DNA of 44,779 bases from DASSKW01 sp035701115 (GCA_035701115.1 DASSOA010000154.1:1-44779), one strand, 5' to 3'. Counted from the first letter of the stretch, positions 15,560 through 24,504 are shown. Translations and numbers: made by a program. The notes: a model not told the origin generated them from the letters alone.

Positions 15560-17202
15560 TGTTCACGCCCCGTCAGGTCTTGCGTCTGATACGCATCAAT
15601 TTCGTGCTGGTGCGGCACGGTCTCGATGAAATCGTTCTTGCTGCACACATCTTCCGGCCGATCCGTTTTCTGATTTATCTCTCGCCGTTTTACTGGCTGC
15701 GCTCGCGCGCCGCATCGCGCGGCGAACGCATTCGTCGCGCGCTGGAGGATCTGGGTCCGATCTTCGTCAAATTCGGACAGATGCTCTCGACGCGCCGCGA
15801 CCTGCTGCCGCTCGACGTGGCCGACGAACTCGCCAGACTGCAGGACCGCGTGCCGCCGTTCCCCGGTCAACAGGCGCGCGCCATCGTGGAACGGGCGCTC
15901 GGCGCACCGGTGACCGAACTGTTTACGGCGTTCGATGAAACCCCGCTGGCTTCCGCCTCCATCGCGCAGGTACACGTCGCGCGGCTCAAGGACCAGCGCG
16001 AAGTGGTGGTCAAGGTGCTGCGCCCCGGCATCGAACGCGTGATCCGCGACGATCTCGATCTGTTGCATCTGCTGGCGGGTCTCGCGCAACGCTACTGGCC
16101 GGACGCGCGCCGCCTGCGACCGAGCGAAGTGGTGGACGAATACGAAAAGACGGTGCTCGACGAACTCGACCTGATGCGGGAAGCGGCCAACGCTGCACAA
16201 CTGCGGCGCAATTTCGAAGGCTCAACGCTGTTGTATGTGCCCGATGTGCACTGGACCTTCACGCGCCGCAACGTCATGGTCATGGAGCGCATTCGCGGCG
16301 TGCCGGTCAGCGACATCGCGACGCTCAAGGCACGCGAGACCGACATGCGTCGGCTGGCCGAAATCGGCGTGGAAATCTTTTTTACGCAGGTGTTCAAGCA
16401 CAATTTCTTTCACGCCGACATGCATCCCGGCAACATCTTCGTTGACGTGACCGATCCGAAGCGGCCGCGTTATATTGCGGTTGATTTCGGCATCATCGGC
16501 AGCCTGAGTCCGGAAGACCAGCATTATCTGGCGGAAAATTTTCTGGCATTCTTCAATCGCGATTACCGCCGCGTGGCGGAGTTGCACGTGCAGTCCGGCT
16601 GGGTGCCGGCCGGTACGCGGGTGGATCAGTTCGAAGCGGCAATCCGGACGGTGTGCGAGCCGATCTTCAACCGTCCGCTCAAGGATATTTCCTTCGGCCA
16701 GTTGCTGGTGCGGCTGTTCCAGACCGCGCGCCGCTTCGACATGGAAGTGCAGCCGCAACTGGTGCTGCTGCAGAAGACGCTGCTCAATATCGAAGGCCTC
16801 GGTCGGGAACTCTATCCCGATCTCGACCTGTGGCAGACGGCGAAACCGTTTCTGGAACAGTGGACACGGGAACAGCTGGGCCTCACCACCACGCTCAGGA
16901 AAATCTGGGCCGGTCTGCCGGTGGTGCGCGAACTGCTGATCGAAGCGCCCGGCCAGATCAATACCATCCTGAAGAAACTTGCAGCCGGCCAGTTGCAGGT
17001 GGACCTGCGCGCCAGACAGATGGAACAGCTGCACGAAATCCAGCGTCAGCGCAATCAGCATCTCTACCGCGCCGCCACGGGGGGTGCTCTGATCGTCAGC
17101 AGTGCCTTGCTGCTGGCGTTGCAGACCTCGCCCGCATGGCTCGCCACCGTGGTGGGCGTATCGGGCGGCGTGATACTGCTCTGGGGATGGTTGAAAGTCT
17201 GA
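15559..17202 (+). CDS. ubiB: Ubiquinone biosynthesis protein UbiB (atypical kinase/ATPase)
   Basis: A 547-residue ADCK/COQ8-type protein of usual length. It has the KxGQ motif (FVKFGQMLSTRRDLLP, about 72-87), the Ala-rich nucleotide loop (LASASIAQVH), a VVVKVLRPGIE lysine strand and the HADMHPGNIFVD catalytic loop. Two C-terminal transmembrane helices follow (GALIVSSALLLALQ and LATVVGVSGGVILLWGW). It is needed for ubiquinone synthesis at the inner membrane, probably by extracting lipid intermediates. The ATG overlaps the ubiJ stop by one base. The next gene is convergent, 12 bases away. Confidence 0.98.
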   Translation: MFTPRQVLRLIRINFVLVRHGLDEIVLAAHIFRPIRFLIYLSPFYWLRSRAASRGERIRRALEDLGPIFVKFGQMLSTRRDLLPLDVADELARLQDRVPPFPGQQARAIVERALGAPVTELFTAFDETPLASASIAQVHVARLKDQREVVVKVLRPGIERVIRDDLDLLHLLAGLAQRYWPDARRLRPSEVVDEYEKTVLDELDLMREAANAAQLRRNFEGSTLLYVPDVHWTFTRRNVMVMERIRGVPVSDIATLKARETDMRRLAEIGVEIFFTQVFKHNFFHADMHPGNIFVDVTDPKRPRYIAVDFGIIGSLSPEDQHYLAENFLAFFNRDYRRVAELHVQSGWVPAGTRVDQFEAAIRTVCEPIFNRPLKDISFGQLLVRLFQTARRFDMEVQPQLVLLQKTLLNIEGLGRELYPDLDLWQTAKPFLEQWTREQLGLTTTLRKIWAGLPVVRELLIEAPGQINTILKKLAAGQLQVDLRARQMEQLHEIQRQRNQHLYRAATGGALIVSSALLLALQTSPAWLATVVGVSGGVILLWGWLKV

Positions 17203-17214
17203 ACGTGGCGCGTG

Positions 17215-18033
17215 CTATTTTCTGGAATAGGCCGCGGCGGGGAAAACATCCGCGGGCAGATGCAGCGGATTTTCCTGCTGCAGCTTGACGATCTCGGAAA
17301 CCGGCACCAGTTTCACACCGCGCGCAGCCAGCGCCGGCAATTCCTGTTTCAGTACCGCCAGGGTGGCCGGCCGCGGGTGCCCGATGGCCAGCGCGAAGCC
17401 GTCCCGGCGCGCGAGTGTCAGCAAGCGCTGAAACTGGTATTCGACCGCGGATTGCGTATTGATGTCGTCGAGGAACACGTTGCGGCGCGCCGCCGGTACG
17501 CCGTATTCGCGCGCGACGCCGTAGGCGACACTGTCGAGTGCCGTAAAACTGTCGATGTAAAACAAGCCGGGATTCTGGGCCAGCACCTGCATCACCCACG
17601 CCATGTCGCCCGGATGCTGCGTCATCAGGCTGCCTTCATGATTGTTGACGCCGGCCAGATACGGAATCGAAGCGAGATCGCTACGCACAGTGTCCTGGAT
17701 TTCTTTCTGTGTCATGTCGAGTTTGATTCCGCCCGGGCCGAGCGGCATGTCACTGACGGCTTCCATCGGCAGATGCAGCAGCACCTGTTTGCCTTGCGCG
17801 TGAGCGAGTTCGGCGATCTGTTTTGAAAACTCGGTGTGCGGCAGGATCGCGCAGGCCACCGGCCCCGGCAAGGCGGCGGTGCTGCGGCCTTCTTCCAGCG
17901 AGTTACCGAGATCATCAATGATGATGGCAACAACCGGCTGATTCACCGTACCGGCAGGCGGAACCGGTTGCGCATGTGCGACGACGGCAAGACTGAAACA
18001 GATGAGACTGGTAAGCAGCGGGCGCGGCGTCAT
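17215..18033 (-). CDS. Divergent polysaccharide deacetylase family protein (YibQ-like)
   Basis: A 272-residue secreted protein: signal peptide MTPRPLLTSLICFSLAVVAHA (cleavage near 21/22), then a polysaccharide-deacetylase-like fold. Family landmarks are VVAIIIDDLGNS (34-45), LPGPVACAILPHTEFS, VLLHLPMEA, GVNNHEGSLMT and FALAIGHPRPATL. The metal-binding Asp and His residues are arranged as in divergent deacetylases (DUF610). It overlaps ctpA as ATGA and closes the envC-ctpA-yibQ operon. E. coli has envC next to yibQ, so a role in periplasmic cell-wall handling is inferred from context only. Confidence 0.92.
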   Translation of the reverse strand: MTPRPLLTSLICFSLAVVAHAQPVPPAGTVNQPVVAIIIDDLGNSLEEGRSTAALPGPVACAILPHTEFSKQIAELAHAQGKQVLLHLPMEAVSDMPLGPGGIKLDMTQKEIQDTVRSDLASIPYLAGVNNHEGSLMTQHPGDMAWVMQVLAQNPGLFYIDSFTALDSVAYGVAREYGVPAARRNVFLDDINTQSAVEYQFQRLLTLARRDGFALAIGHPRPATLAVLKQELPALAARGVKLVPVSEIVKLQQENPLHLPADVFPAAAYSRK

Positions 18034-19358
18034 CCCGCGTGCCCGTTGTTGCGTTCAAGACTCAGCCCCTTCAGCACATTCAGGGCCTGATACAACTGGA
18101 AATCGCGTGTCGCCAACTGCTGATCCGTAACGTTGCCGTCGGCCGATTGCGGCGTCGGCGAGGTGTTTGAGAGATGGCCTTCGAGGTTGGATTCCTTGAT
18201 CATGCCGATGTCAGTGGTCTGGGACGTGGCGAGCCGCAATGGCAAGACCGTAATGTCCGGTTGGATGCCTTCCGCCTGGATTGAATGTCCCGACGGTGTG
18301 TAATACAGCGCAGTGGTGAGTTTGATGGCGTCGCCTTGCGGCATCGGAATGACCGTTTGCACGGAGCCTTTGCCGAAGGTGCGCTCGCCGAGTATCAGGG
18401 CGCGGCGATCGTCCTTGAGCGCGCCGGCGGTGATTTCCGCTGCGGATGCGGTGCCGCCGTTCACCAGCACGACCAGCGGTGCGCCGTTCAGGATATCGCC
18501 GGGCGTGGCGCGTCGCACGAAATTGGCGTCGGGTGCGCGGCCCTTTGCCGACACGATCACGCCGCTGTTCAGAAACGCATTCGAGACGGAGACGGCGGCA
18601 TCGAGCAGACCGCCGGGATTATTGCGCAGATCCAGCACCACCCCGTTCAGCGCGCCCTTGTTCTGTTTGACGAGCGCATTCACCGCGTCGCGCACACCGC
18701 TGCCGGTGTCGTCCGCGAACTGGCTGATACGGATGTAGCCGTAGCCCGGGGCGAGCATGCGGTCCTTGACGCTGCTGAGATGCACCGCAGCGCGCGTGAG
18801 TTGAATGTCCACCGGTTTGTCGGCATTGGGATGCAGGATCGTGAGCGTGACCTTGCTTCCGGGCACGCCGCGAATGAGCTTCGTGGCTTCATCGAGACTC
18901 ATGCCGTCCAGCGAAGTGCCGTTGACGCGCAGGATCGCGTCGCCGGACTGAATGCCGGCTTTCGCGGCCGGCGTGCCGTCAAGCGGCGCGATCACGACGA
19001 TCTGTCCCTGATCCATACCCATTTCGATGCCAAGACCGTTGAATTCGCCGGTGGTGAACGTCTGCATCTGATCGAAATCGGATTTGTTGAGAAACGCTGA
19101 ATGCGGATCGAGCCCGGAGAGAATGCCGCGGATCGCATTGTGAAGCAGTGTCTTGTCGTCAATCGGCTGCACGTAATCCTGTTTCACAAGCTGCATGACG
19201 TCCACCAGCAGCCGCACGTCTTCCCAGGGCAGCTGCGCCGCGGTGTTGGAGTGCGCGCCGGCCTGCTTCTGATCGGATGGGGCTGCCGCGTGCAGACAGG
19301 GCGAAGCGATCAACACGCTTGCCAGTGCAGCGAAAACGAACGATGCGCGCGACGACAT
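18030..19358 (-). CDS. ctpA: Carboxyl-terminal processing protease (S41 family)
   Basis: A 442-residue periplasmic serine protease. The ATG at 19358 has GAGGA nine bases upstream and gives a signal peptide (FVFAALASVLIASPCLHA). A longer start at 19454 would hide the signal peptide and overlap envC. A PDZ domain occupies about 104-185 (FNGLGIEMGMDQGQIVV). The catalytic Ser305 is in GGTASAAE and the general-base Lys330 in GERTFGKGSVQ. Such proteases trim or degrade cell-wall hydrolases in other bacteria. Sitting between envC and the deacetylase gene, it may act on septal peptidoglycan enzymes, which is inference. Confidence 0.95.
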   Translation of the reverse strand: MSSRASFVFAALASVLIASPCLHAAAPSDQKQAGAHSNTAAQLPWEDVRLLVDVMQLVKQDYVQPIDDKTLLHNAIRGILSGLDPHSAFLNKSDFDQMQTFTTGEFNGLGIEMGMDQGQIVVIAPLDGTPAAKAGIQSGDAILRVNGTSLDGMSLDEATKLIRGVPGSKVTLTILHPNADKPVDIQLTRAAVHLSSVKDRMLAPGYGYIRISQFADDTGSGVRDAVNALVKQNKGALNGVVLDLRNNPGGLLDAAVSVSNAFLNSGVIVSAKGRAPDANFVRRATPGDILNGAPLVVLVNGGTASAAEITAGALKDDRRALILGERTFGKGSVQTVIPMPQGDAIKLTTALYYTPSGHSIQAEGIQPDITVLPLRLATSQTTDIGMIKESNLEGHLSNTSPTPQSADGNVTDQQLATRDFQLYQALNVLKGLSLERNNGHAG

Positions 19359-19423
19359 GACGGAATTCCTCGAGAGTCGGAGCCGGTTCAGCAAGGATCT
19401 AAAGAATAGCGCGTCCGCGCCCC

Positions 19424-20584
19424 TTATGCCGTGGGCAGGCGTCCGCGGCACCACTTGCGCGGGTCCAGCGAGGTGTTGTTGTGCCGGAGTTCAAAATAGA
19501 GCGCGGGATTTTCCTGCCCGCCGCTGTCGCCGAGCGCGGCAATCACCTCCCCCGGATGTACCCAGTCACCAACCTGGGTAAACAGACTCTGATTGTGTGC
19601 GTAGATGCTCATGTACCCGTCGCCGTGATCCACGATCACGAGCAGGCCGAAACGCGGCAGCCAGTCGGCATAGACCACGCGGCCCCAGGAAACGGCATGC
19701 ACCGGGGTGCCCATGGGTGCGGCAATCAGATCGCCCTGCGCCGGCAGCCGCCCGCCGACCAGCGGTTCGCCAAACCGATGGACCAGGCGGCCCTGCACCG
19801 GCCACTGCAGGCGGCCGCGAAGCCTGGCGAAATTGCGGCTGGCTTCCAGTCCCGGCGGAATGTCCGACAGCGCCTGGCGCAGGTTCGCGAGCAATTGCTG
19901 GATGGCCTGTTCGTCCCGGCGCAGGCGCCCCAATTCTGCACTGCGGGTATGAATGGCGGCGTTGATGCCCACCAGGACCCGCTGGCGCGCATCCCGGTTG
20001 GCCTTGAGTTCGGCCAGGGTTCGGGCGCGCTGATCGCGCAGCGCCGACACGTCCGCCAGCTGACTTTTGACCTGCGCGTTCACCGCGGCCAGCGCGTCGA
20101 GCTGCCGGCGCACCGCAGCGATGCGTTCGGCGCGCGCCTTGTTCAGATAATCGTAATAGGTCAGCAGACGTTCGACTGTGGTGGGGTCCTCGGCATTCAG
20201 CAGCAGTTGCAGCTCGGAATCCCGGCCTTCCGCGTACGCGGCACGGATCTGTGCCGCCAGGGCGGACTTTTGCTGGTCCAGTGCCGCCTGATCGCGTGCC
20301 TGCTGCTGCTGGAGCGCGAGCAGTTTCTGCTGGGCGGCCGCCACCTTGCCGTCGAGTTCACGCAGGCCGGCTGCCGTGCGCGCAACGTCGCGCTCGGCCT
20401 GCCGCAACTGCACCTGCACCGTGCTGCGCCGTGCGACATCGCGGTCCATGCGCGATTCCACCGTCTGGATGCGGGCACGGAGTTGAGCGAGCTTGTGCTG
20501 CTGCGCGGTCGCGTCGTTGCCCCCCGAGGCGGCGGCACTCGCGAGCGCCAGCGCGGCGAGCAGAAAGGTGGAAACGCGGGTCAT
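19424..20584 (-). CDS. envC: Murein hydrolase activator EnvC (LytM-domain factor)
   Basis: A 386-residue periplasmic protein: signal peptide MTRVSTFLLAALALASAAAS, a long coiled coil (about 25-250, rich in Ala/Gln/Arg/Leu heptads) and a C-terminal LytM/M23 domain (about 258-386). The usual first zinc ligands (HxxxD after the initial strand) are replaced in GGRLPAQGDLIAAP. The His of YAHNQS and of FELRHN remain, so the domain is probably catalytically dead, as in E. coli EnvC, which activates amidases at the septum. The E. coli neighbour gpmM (gpmI) is missing upstream. The divergent yibN starts 127 bases away. Confidence 0.93.
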   Translation of the reverse strand: MTRVSTFLLAALALASAAASGGNDATAQQHKLAQLRARIQTVESRMDRDVARRSTVQVQLRQAERDVARTAAGLRELDGKVAAAQQKLLALQQQQARDQAALDQQKSALAAQIRAAYAEGRDSELQLLLNAEDPTTVERLLTYYDYLNKARAERIAAVRRQLDALAAVNAQVKSQLADVSALRDQRARTLAELKANRDARQRVLVGINAAIHTRSAELGRLRRDEQAIQQLLANLRQALSDIPPGLEASRNFARLRGRLQWPVQGRLVHRFGEPLVGGRLPAQGDLIAAPMGTPVHAVSWGRVVYADWLPRFGLLVIVDHGDGYMSIYAHNQSLFTQVGDWVHPGEVIAALGDSGGQENPALYFELRHNNTSLDPRKWCRGRLPTA

Positions 20585-20711
20585 GCGGGGAAAACTGGCT
20601 CCATGGCACCGGGGTCGAACGCGGGCAGTTTAACAGGCAGCGGCCGGGGCGCCGGTGCACGGGTGTGGCTGCTATACTACCGGCCCATTTTTTGACCAGT
20701 TCTGCACACTC

Positions 20712-21134
20712 ATGGCACGCCTGCTTGAATTTGCCCATCACCACCCCTACCTGATCGGCGCGGCGGTTCTGATCGTGATTCTGTTCATCGCCGACAGCGT
20801 TGCGAGGAGCCTGCGGAAATTTCGCGACGCGTCCCCGGCCCAGGCGGTGTTGCTGATCAACAAGGGCGCGGCGGTCATCGACATCCGCGCGGCCCAGGAA
20901 TTCGGTGCCGGCCATATTATCGGTGCACGCAACATTCCCGCGGCCGAACTGGATGGCAGGCTTCCGGAGCTGGAGAAATTCCGCGAACAGCCGGTGGTGA
21001 TCTGTTGCCAAAGCGGACAAACCAGTCAGAGCCGCGCGGCCTTGCTGACCAAAGCCGGGTTCCAGCAGGTCTACAACCTGAAAGGCGGCATCCGCGCCTG
21101 GCAGAGCGAGAATTTCCCGCTGGAGCGGGCCTGA
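20712..21134 (+). CDS. yibN: Membrane-anchored rhodanese-like protein YibN
   Basis: A 140-residue protein with one N-terminal transmembrane helix (about 13-30) and a rhodanese domain (about 45-135). The active-site loop is CCQSGQTS, with Cys99 as the likely catalytic residue. AVIDIRAAQEFGAGHIIGARNIP and VYNLKGGIRAWQ are family signatures. It starts at ATG 20712; a TATACT at 20673-20678 could be the operon -10 box. It heads yibN-grxC-secB-gpsA, the conserved gammaproteobacterial order. The function is unproven; sulfur transfer or a role near the Sec machinery is suggested by position. Confidence 0.94.
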   Translation: MARLLEFAHHHPYLIGAAVLIVILFIADSVARSLRKFRDASPAQAVLLINKGAAVIDIRAAQEFGAGHIIGARNIPAAELDGRLPELEKFREQPVVICCQSGQTSQSRAALLTKAGFQQVYNLKGGIRAWQSENFPLERA

Positions 21135-21146
21135 TACGGAGCGAAC

Positions 21147-21404
21147 ATGCAGCCTGTCACCATCTACAGCACCCGGGTCTGCCCATATTGCGTCCGCGCC
21201 AAGGCGCTTTTGACTGCGAAACAGGTTCCTTATACCGAAATCATGGTGGACGCCGACCCTGCCAAACGCGCCGAAATGGAACACCGGAGCGGCGGACGGC
21301 GCACGGTGCCGCAGATTTTCATCGGCGCACATCACGTCGGCGGCTTCGACGACCTCTACGCACTGGAACGCAAGGGGGAACTCGATCCGTTGCTGCAAGA
21401 CTGA
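21147..21404 (+). CDS. grxC: Glutaredoxin 3
   Basis: An 85-residue dithiol glutaredoxin. The active site is CPYC (Cys12-Cys15), the TVPQ cis-proline motif (RRTVPQIFIGAHHVGGFDDL) binds glutathione, and the length is standard. It reduces disulfides and glutathione mixed disulfides in the cytoplasm. GGAG precedes the ATG. It lies 12 bases after yibN and 39 bases before secB. Confidence 0.97.
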   Translation: MQPVTIYSTRVCPYCVRAKALLTAKQVPYTEIMVDADPAKRAEMEHRSGGRRTVPQIFIGAHHVGGFDDLYALERKGELDPLLQD

Positions 21405-21443
21405 TCTTTCCTGCCTTTACTCTCAATCACACGGGGATTTTTC

Positions 21444-21932
21444 ATGGCTGACACTACCACGCCCGCCGCAACCGAGACCGCAATGTCCAACGGCGACAGA
21501 CAGGTTCTGCTGCAACACCTGTATGTGAAGGACTGTTCGTTCGAATCACCGCGGTCACCGACGGTCTTCGGCTCCAACGCCAGACCTGACATCAAGATTG
21601 ACATGCATACCAATGCGCAGAAACTTGATGACGGCAGTTTTGAAGTTGTCCTCAAGCTGACAGCGGAAGCGACCGTCGAAGAGCGCGCGGTGTTTCTGGT
21701 CGAGGTGCAGCAAGCCGGGTTGTTTACGCTTTCCGGTTTCAGTGAACAGGAGCAGGCGGCGATTCTGTCGACCTATTGTCCCAATATCCTGTTCCCCTAT
21801 CTTCGCGAAGTCGTCAGCGATCTCACGTTGAAGGGTGGGATGATGCCGCTGATTCTGCAACCGGTAAACTTCGACGCGCTTTACGCACAGCGTGCCGGTG
21901 CGCAGGCAGCGGGTGACACCGCTGCCAACTGA
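21444..21932 (+). CDS. secB: Protein-export chaperone SecB
   Basis: A 162-residue homotetrameric chaperone that holds preproteins unfolded and delivers them to SecA. LYVKDCSFESPRSP (about 27-40), EVVLKLTAEAT, VEVQQAGLFTLSGF and CPNILFPYLREVVSDLTLKGGMMPLILQPVNF are diagnostic. The N-terminus is a variable Thr/Ala-rich tail. The gene follows grxC and its end lies seven bases before the likely gpsA start, the order found in E. coli. Confidence 0.98.
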   Translation: MADTTTPAATETAMSNGDRQVLLQHLYVKDCSFESPRSPTVFGSNARPDIKIDMHTNAQKLDDGSFEVVLKLTAEATVEERAVFLVEVQQAGLFTLSGFSEQEQAAILSTYCPNILFPYLREVVSDLTLKGGMMPLILQPVNFDALYAQRAGAQAAGDTAAN

Positions 21933-21939
21933 CGCACCG

Positions 21940-22944
21940 GTGGCCCGCATCAAACCGATCGCTATTCTGGGTGCCGGCTCGTGGGGCACGGCGCTGGCGA
22001 TCGTTTTTGCGCGTAACGGGCGGCCGGTTACGTTGTGGTCGTTTGATCCTGCGGAGCTTGCGCCGTTGCGCGAGGAACGTGAGAACCGGCGTTTTCTCCC
22101 GGGAATACCGTTGCCCGAGCTCATCGAGGTCGAGGCGGATCTGTCGAAGGTGATGTCGCAGACGGGCGACGTGCTGGCGGTGGTGCCGAGCCATGGATTC
22201 CGGGCGACGCTGAAATTGCTGCGCGAATGCGCACCCCGCTCGTTGCGGCTGGCCTGGGCGACCAAGGGATTTGAACACGACTCCGGCAAATTGCTGCACG
22301 TGGTCGCGCGCGAAGTGCTGGGCGAACAGGTGCCGCTCGCGGTGTTGTCGGGTCCGACATTTGCGCGCGAAGTCGCGGCCGGTTTGCCGACTGCCCTTAC
22401 TATCGCGGCAACGGACGCAGTGTTTGCACAGGAGCTCGCCGCGAGCCTGCACAGCAGCACGTTTCGCGCCTACACCTCGGACGACATCACCGGCGTGGAA
22501 ACCGGCGGCGCAGTAAAAAACGTAATCGCGATCGGTTGCGGGATCAGCGACGGTTTGAAATTCGGTGCCAACGCGCGTGCGGCGCTTATCACGCGTGGGC
22601 TCAGTGAAATTACCCGTCTCGGCGTGGCGCTGGGTGCGCACGCCGAAACCTTTCAGGGACTCGCCGGTCTCGGCGACCTGGTGCTGACCTGTACCGACGA
22701 TCAATCCCGCAACCGGCGCATGGGTCTTGCGTTGGCTGGCGGCAGAGAACGCGCGGCAATCGAACACGAAATCGGACAGGTAGTGGAAGGCGTTCCGGCC
22801 GCAGAAGCCGTGCATCTGCTCGCGCAACGGCTCGGCATCGAGATGCCGATTACCGAACACATCTACCGCATTCTGTATGAGAATCTTTCGCCTCGCGATG
22901 CGGTGGAGGCATTGATGAACCGCTCGCTGAAGCAGGAAAGCTGA
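21940..22944 (+). CDS. gpsA: Glycerol-3-phosphate dehydrogenase [NAD(P)+]
   Basis: A 334-residue cytoplasmic enzyme making sn-glycerol 3-phosphate for phospholipids. The Rossmann motif ILGAGSWGTALA is near residues 9-20, the substrate/catalytic Lys is in GGAVKNVIAIGCG, and FQGLAGLGDLVLTC is conserved. I place the start at GTG 21940, which gives MARIKPIAILGAG and fits the family. A GTG at 21913 and an ATG at 21892 inside secB are in-frame alternatives that only lengthen the unconserved N-terminus. Confidence 0.95.
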   Translation: MARIKPIAILGAGSWGTALAIVFARNGRPVTLWSFDPAELAPLREERENRRFLPGIPLPELIEVEADLSKVMSQTGDVLAVVPSHGFRATLKLLRECAPRSLRLAWATKGFEHDSGKLLHVVAREVLGEQVPLAVLSGPTFAREVAAGLPTALTIAATDAVFAQELAASLHSSTFRAYTSDDITGVETGGAVKNVIAIGCGISDGLKFGANARAALITRGLSEITRLGVALGAHAETFQGLAGLGDLVLTCTDDQSRNRRMGLALAGGRERAAIEHEIGQVVEGVPAAEAVHLLAQRLGIEMPITEHIYRILYENLSPRDAVEALMNRSLKQES

Positions 22945-23001
22945 TTTTTTGCCGGCAGCGCGTCTCGCCGGATCAAGCCGAATCCGGCAATTTCGGATTG
23001 C

Positions 23002-23466
23002 TCAATGGCCGCCTTCGAAACCCGATTGGCGCCAGGCCTCGTACACCACCACTGCGACGGCGTTCGACAGGTTGAGACTCCGGTTATCCGGTCGCATCGG
23101 CAAGCGCAGAATCTGGTCTGCCGGCATGGCATCGAGCATCGTCTGGGGCAAGCCGCGGGTTTCCGGTCCGAACAGCAGCGCATCGCCGGCGCGGAAGACG
23201 GCGTCTGTGTAGCGGCGGCGACCGCGGGTTGATATCGCGAACACGCGGCCGGGTTTAGCCGCTTTCAGGTACGCAGCGTAATCGTCGTGTTCATGGACCT
23301 GGGCCATTTCGCGATAGTCCAGTCCGGCGCGGCGCACCCGAGCCTCCGACAACTCGAAACCGAGCGGGCGGATCAGGTGCAGGGCTGCGCCCGCGTTGGC
23401 GCACAAGCGTATGATATTGCCGGTATTCGGCGGGATTTCCGGCTGATAAAGCACAACCTGCAGCAT
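23002..23466 (-). CDS. trmL: tRNA (cytidine(34)-2'-O)-methyltransferase TrmL
   Basis: A 154-residue SPOUT methyltransferase. The start MLQVVLYQPEIPPNTGNIIRLCA, LIRPLGFELSEARVRRAGLDY, the knot region ALLFGPETRGLP and the final LPMRPDNRSLNLSNAVAVVVYEAWRQ match TrmL (YibK), which 2'-O-methylates the wobble base of two tRNA-Leu isoacceptors. In E. coli the gene also lies near the secB-gpsA region, here on the opposite strand. It is divergent from the pyrD-like gene, 27 bases away. Confidence 0.95.
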   Translation of the reverse strand: MLQVVLYQPEIPPNTGNIIRLCANAGAALHLIRPLGFELSEARVRRAGLDYREMAQVHEHDDYAAYLKAAKPGRVFAISTRGRRRYTDAVFRAGDALLFGPETRGLPQTMLDAMPADQILRLPMRPDNRSLNLSNAVAVVVYEAWRQSGFEGGH

Positions 23467-23493
23467 GATTGGTCTTTAAGTAAAGGGTAATGA

Positions 23494-24471
23494 ATGAAGC
23501 CGTCAGACACACTTCCCGATTCACTGCGCGTCCGGTTCTGCGGCATGGATTTCGCGTCGCCGCTGGTGCTGCTTTCGGGTTGTGTGGGGTTTGGCGAAGA
23601 ATATACGCGCGTCGAGGGTTTTTCCAATCGTGATGCGGGTGCAATCTGTCTCAAGGGCACGACACTCAACCCGCGGCTGGGCAACAAACCGCACCGGCTG
23701 AGTGAAACACCTTCCGGCATGCTGAACGCCATCGGTCTGCAGAACCCCGGCGTTGCACACGTGGTCGAGCGGATTTTGCCGACGCTGGATTTTTCCGAAA
23801 CACGTTTCATTGCCAACGTGTCGGGGTCAACCATCGAGGAATACGTCGAGGTCACGCGCCGTTTTGACGATTCGCCGATTGACGCCATCGAGATCAACAT
23901 TTCCTGTCCCAACGTCAAGGAAGGCGGCGTGCAGTTCGGCAACGATCCGGACATGTCGGCGCGGGTGGTGGCGGCCTGCCGCGAGGTGACGCGCAAGCCA
24001 CTCATCACCAAACTGTCCCCCAACCAGACCGATATTGGGGAAAACGCGCGGCGCTGTATCGAGTCCGGGACCGATGCCTTTGCCGTCATCAATACACTGA
24101 TGGGCATGGCCATTGACGTTGAGACACGCAAGCCGGTGATCGGCAACGTCCAGGGCGGTTTATCGGGTCCGGCGATCAAACCGATTGCCTTGCTCAAGGT
24201 GCATCAGGTGTATCAGGTGGCACGCAGCCATAATGTGCCGATCATCGGTCAGGGCGGCGTGACCACGGCACACGATGCGCTGGAATTCCTGATGGCCGGC
24301 GCGGCGGCCGTCGGTGTCGGTACTGCGCTGTTTTACGATCCGCTGGTATGCAGGAAAATCAATGCCGGCGTTGCCGACTATCTCGCGCGACATCAAATCA
24401 GCCGGGTCGGCGACCTGGTGGGCACACTGAACACCGGTGCCGGAAAAGAGGTGGCGTGCGCCGCCGGTTGA
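23494..24471 (+). CDS. pyrD: Dihydroorotate dehydrogenase, class IB type (catalytic subunit)
   Basis: A 325-residue FMN TIM-barrel. The catalytic base is Cys138 in INISCPNVKEGG; class 1 enzymes use Cys where class 2 (quinone-linked, membrane) enzymes use Ser. LSGCVGFGEEY, NAIGLQNPG, LITKLSPNQTDI, NTLMGMAIDVETRKP and GGLSGPAIKPIAL are class 1 signatures, and there is no N-terminal membrane helix. Most gammaproteobacteria use class 2 PyrD. Class IB needs PyrK (FAD/2Fe-2S) to pass electrons to NAD+, and no pyrK lies beside it here. A dihydropyrimidine dehydrogenase-like activity is the alternative reading. Confidence 0.85.
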   Translation: MKPSDTLPDSLRVRFCGMDFASPLVLLSGCVGFGEEYTRVEGFSNRDAGAICLKGTTLNPRLGNKPHRLSETPSGMLNAIGLQNPGVAHVVERILPTLDFSETRFIANVSGSTIEEYVEVTRRFDDSPIDAIEINISCPNVKEGGVQFGNDPDMSARVVAACREVTRKPLITKLSPNQTDIGENARRCIESGTDAFAVINTLMGMAIDVETRKPVIGNVQGGLSGPAIKPIALLKVHQVYQVARSHNVPIIGQGGVTTAHDALEFLMAGAAAVGVGTALFYDPLVCRKINAGVADYLARHQISRVGDLVGTLNTGAGKEVACAAG

Positions 24472-24504
24472 ATCGCCGCGTGTATCCGCTGTTGACGTTA
24501 TCGA

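Noticed and set aside
22981..22999. Terminator between gpsA and trmL
   Set aside because: AATCCG/CGGATT gives only a 6-bp stem with a 7-base loop and no T-run on either strand.
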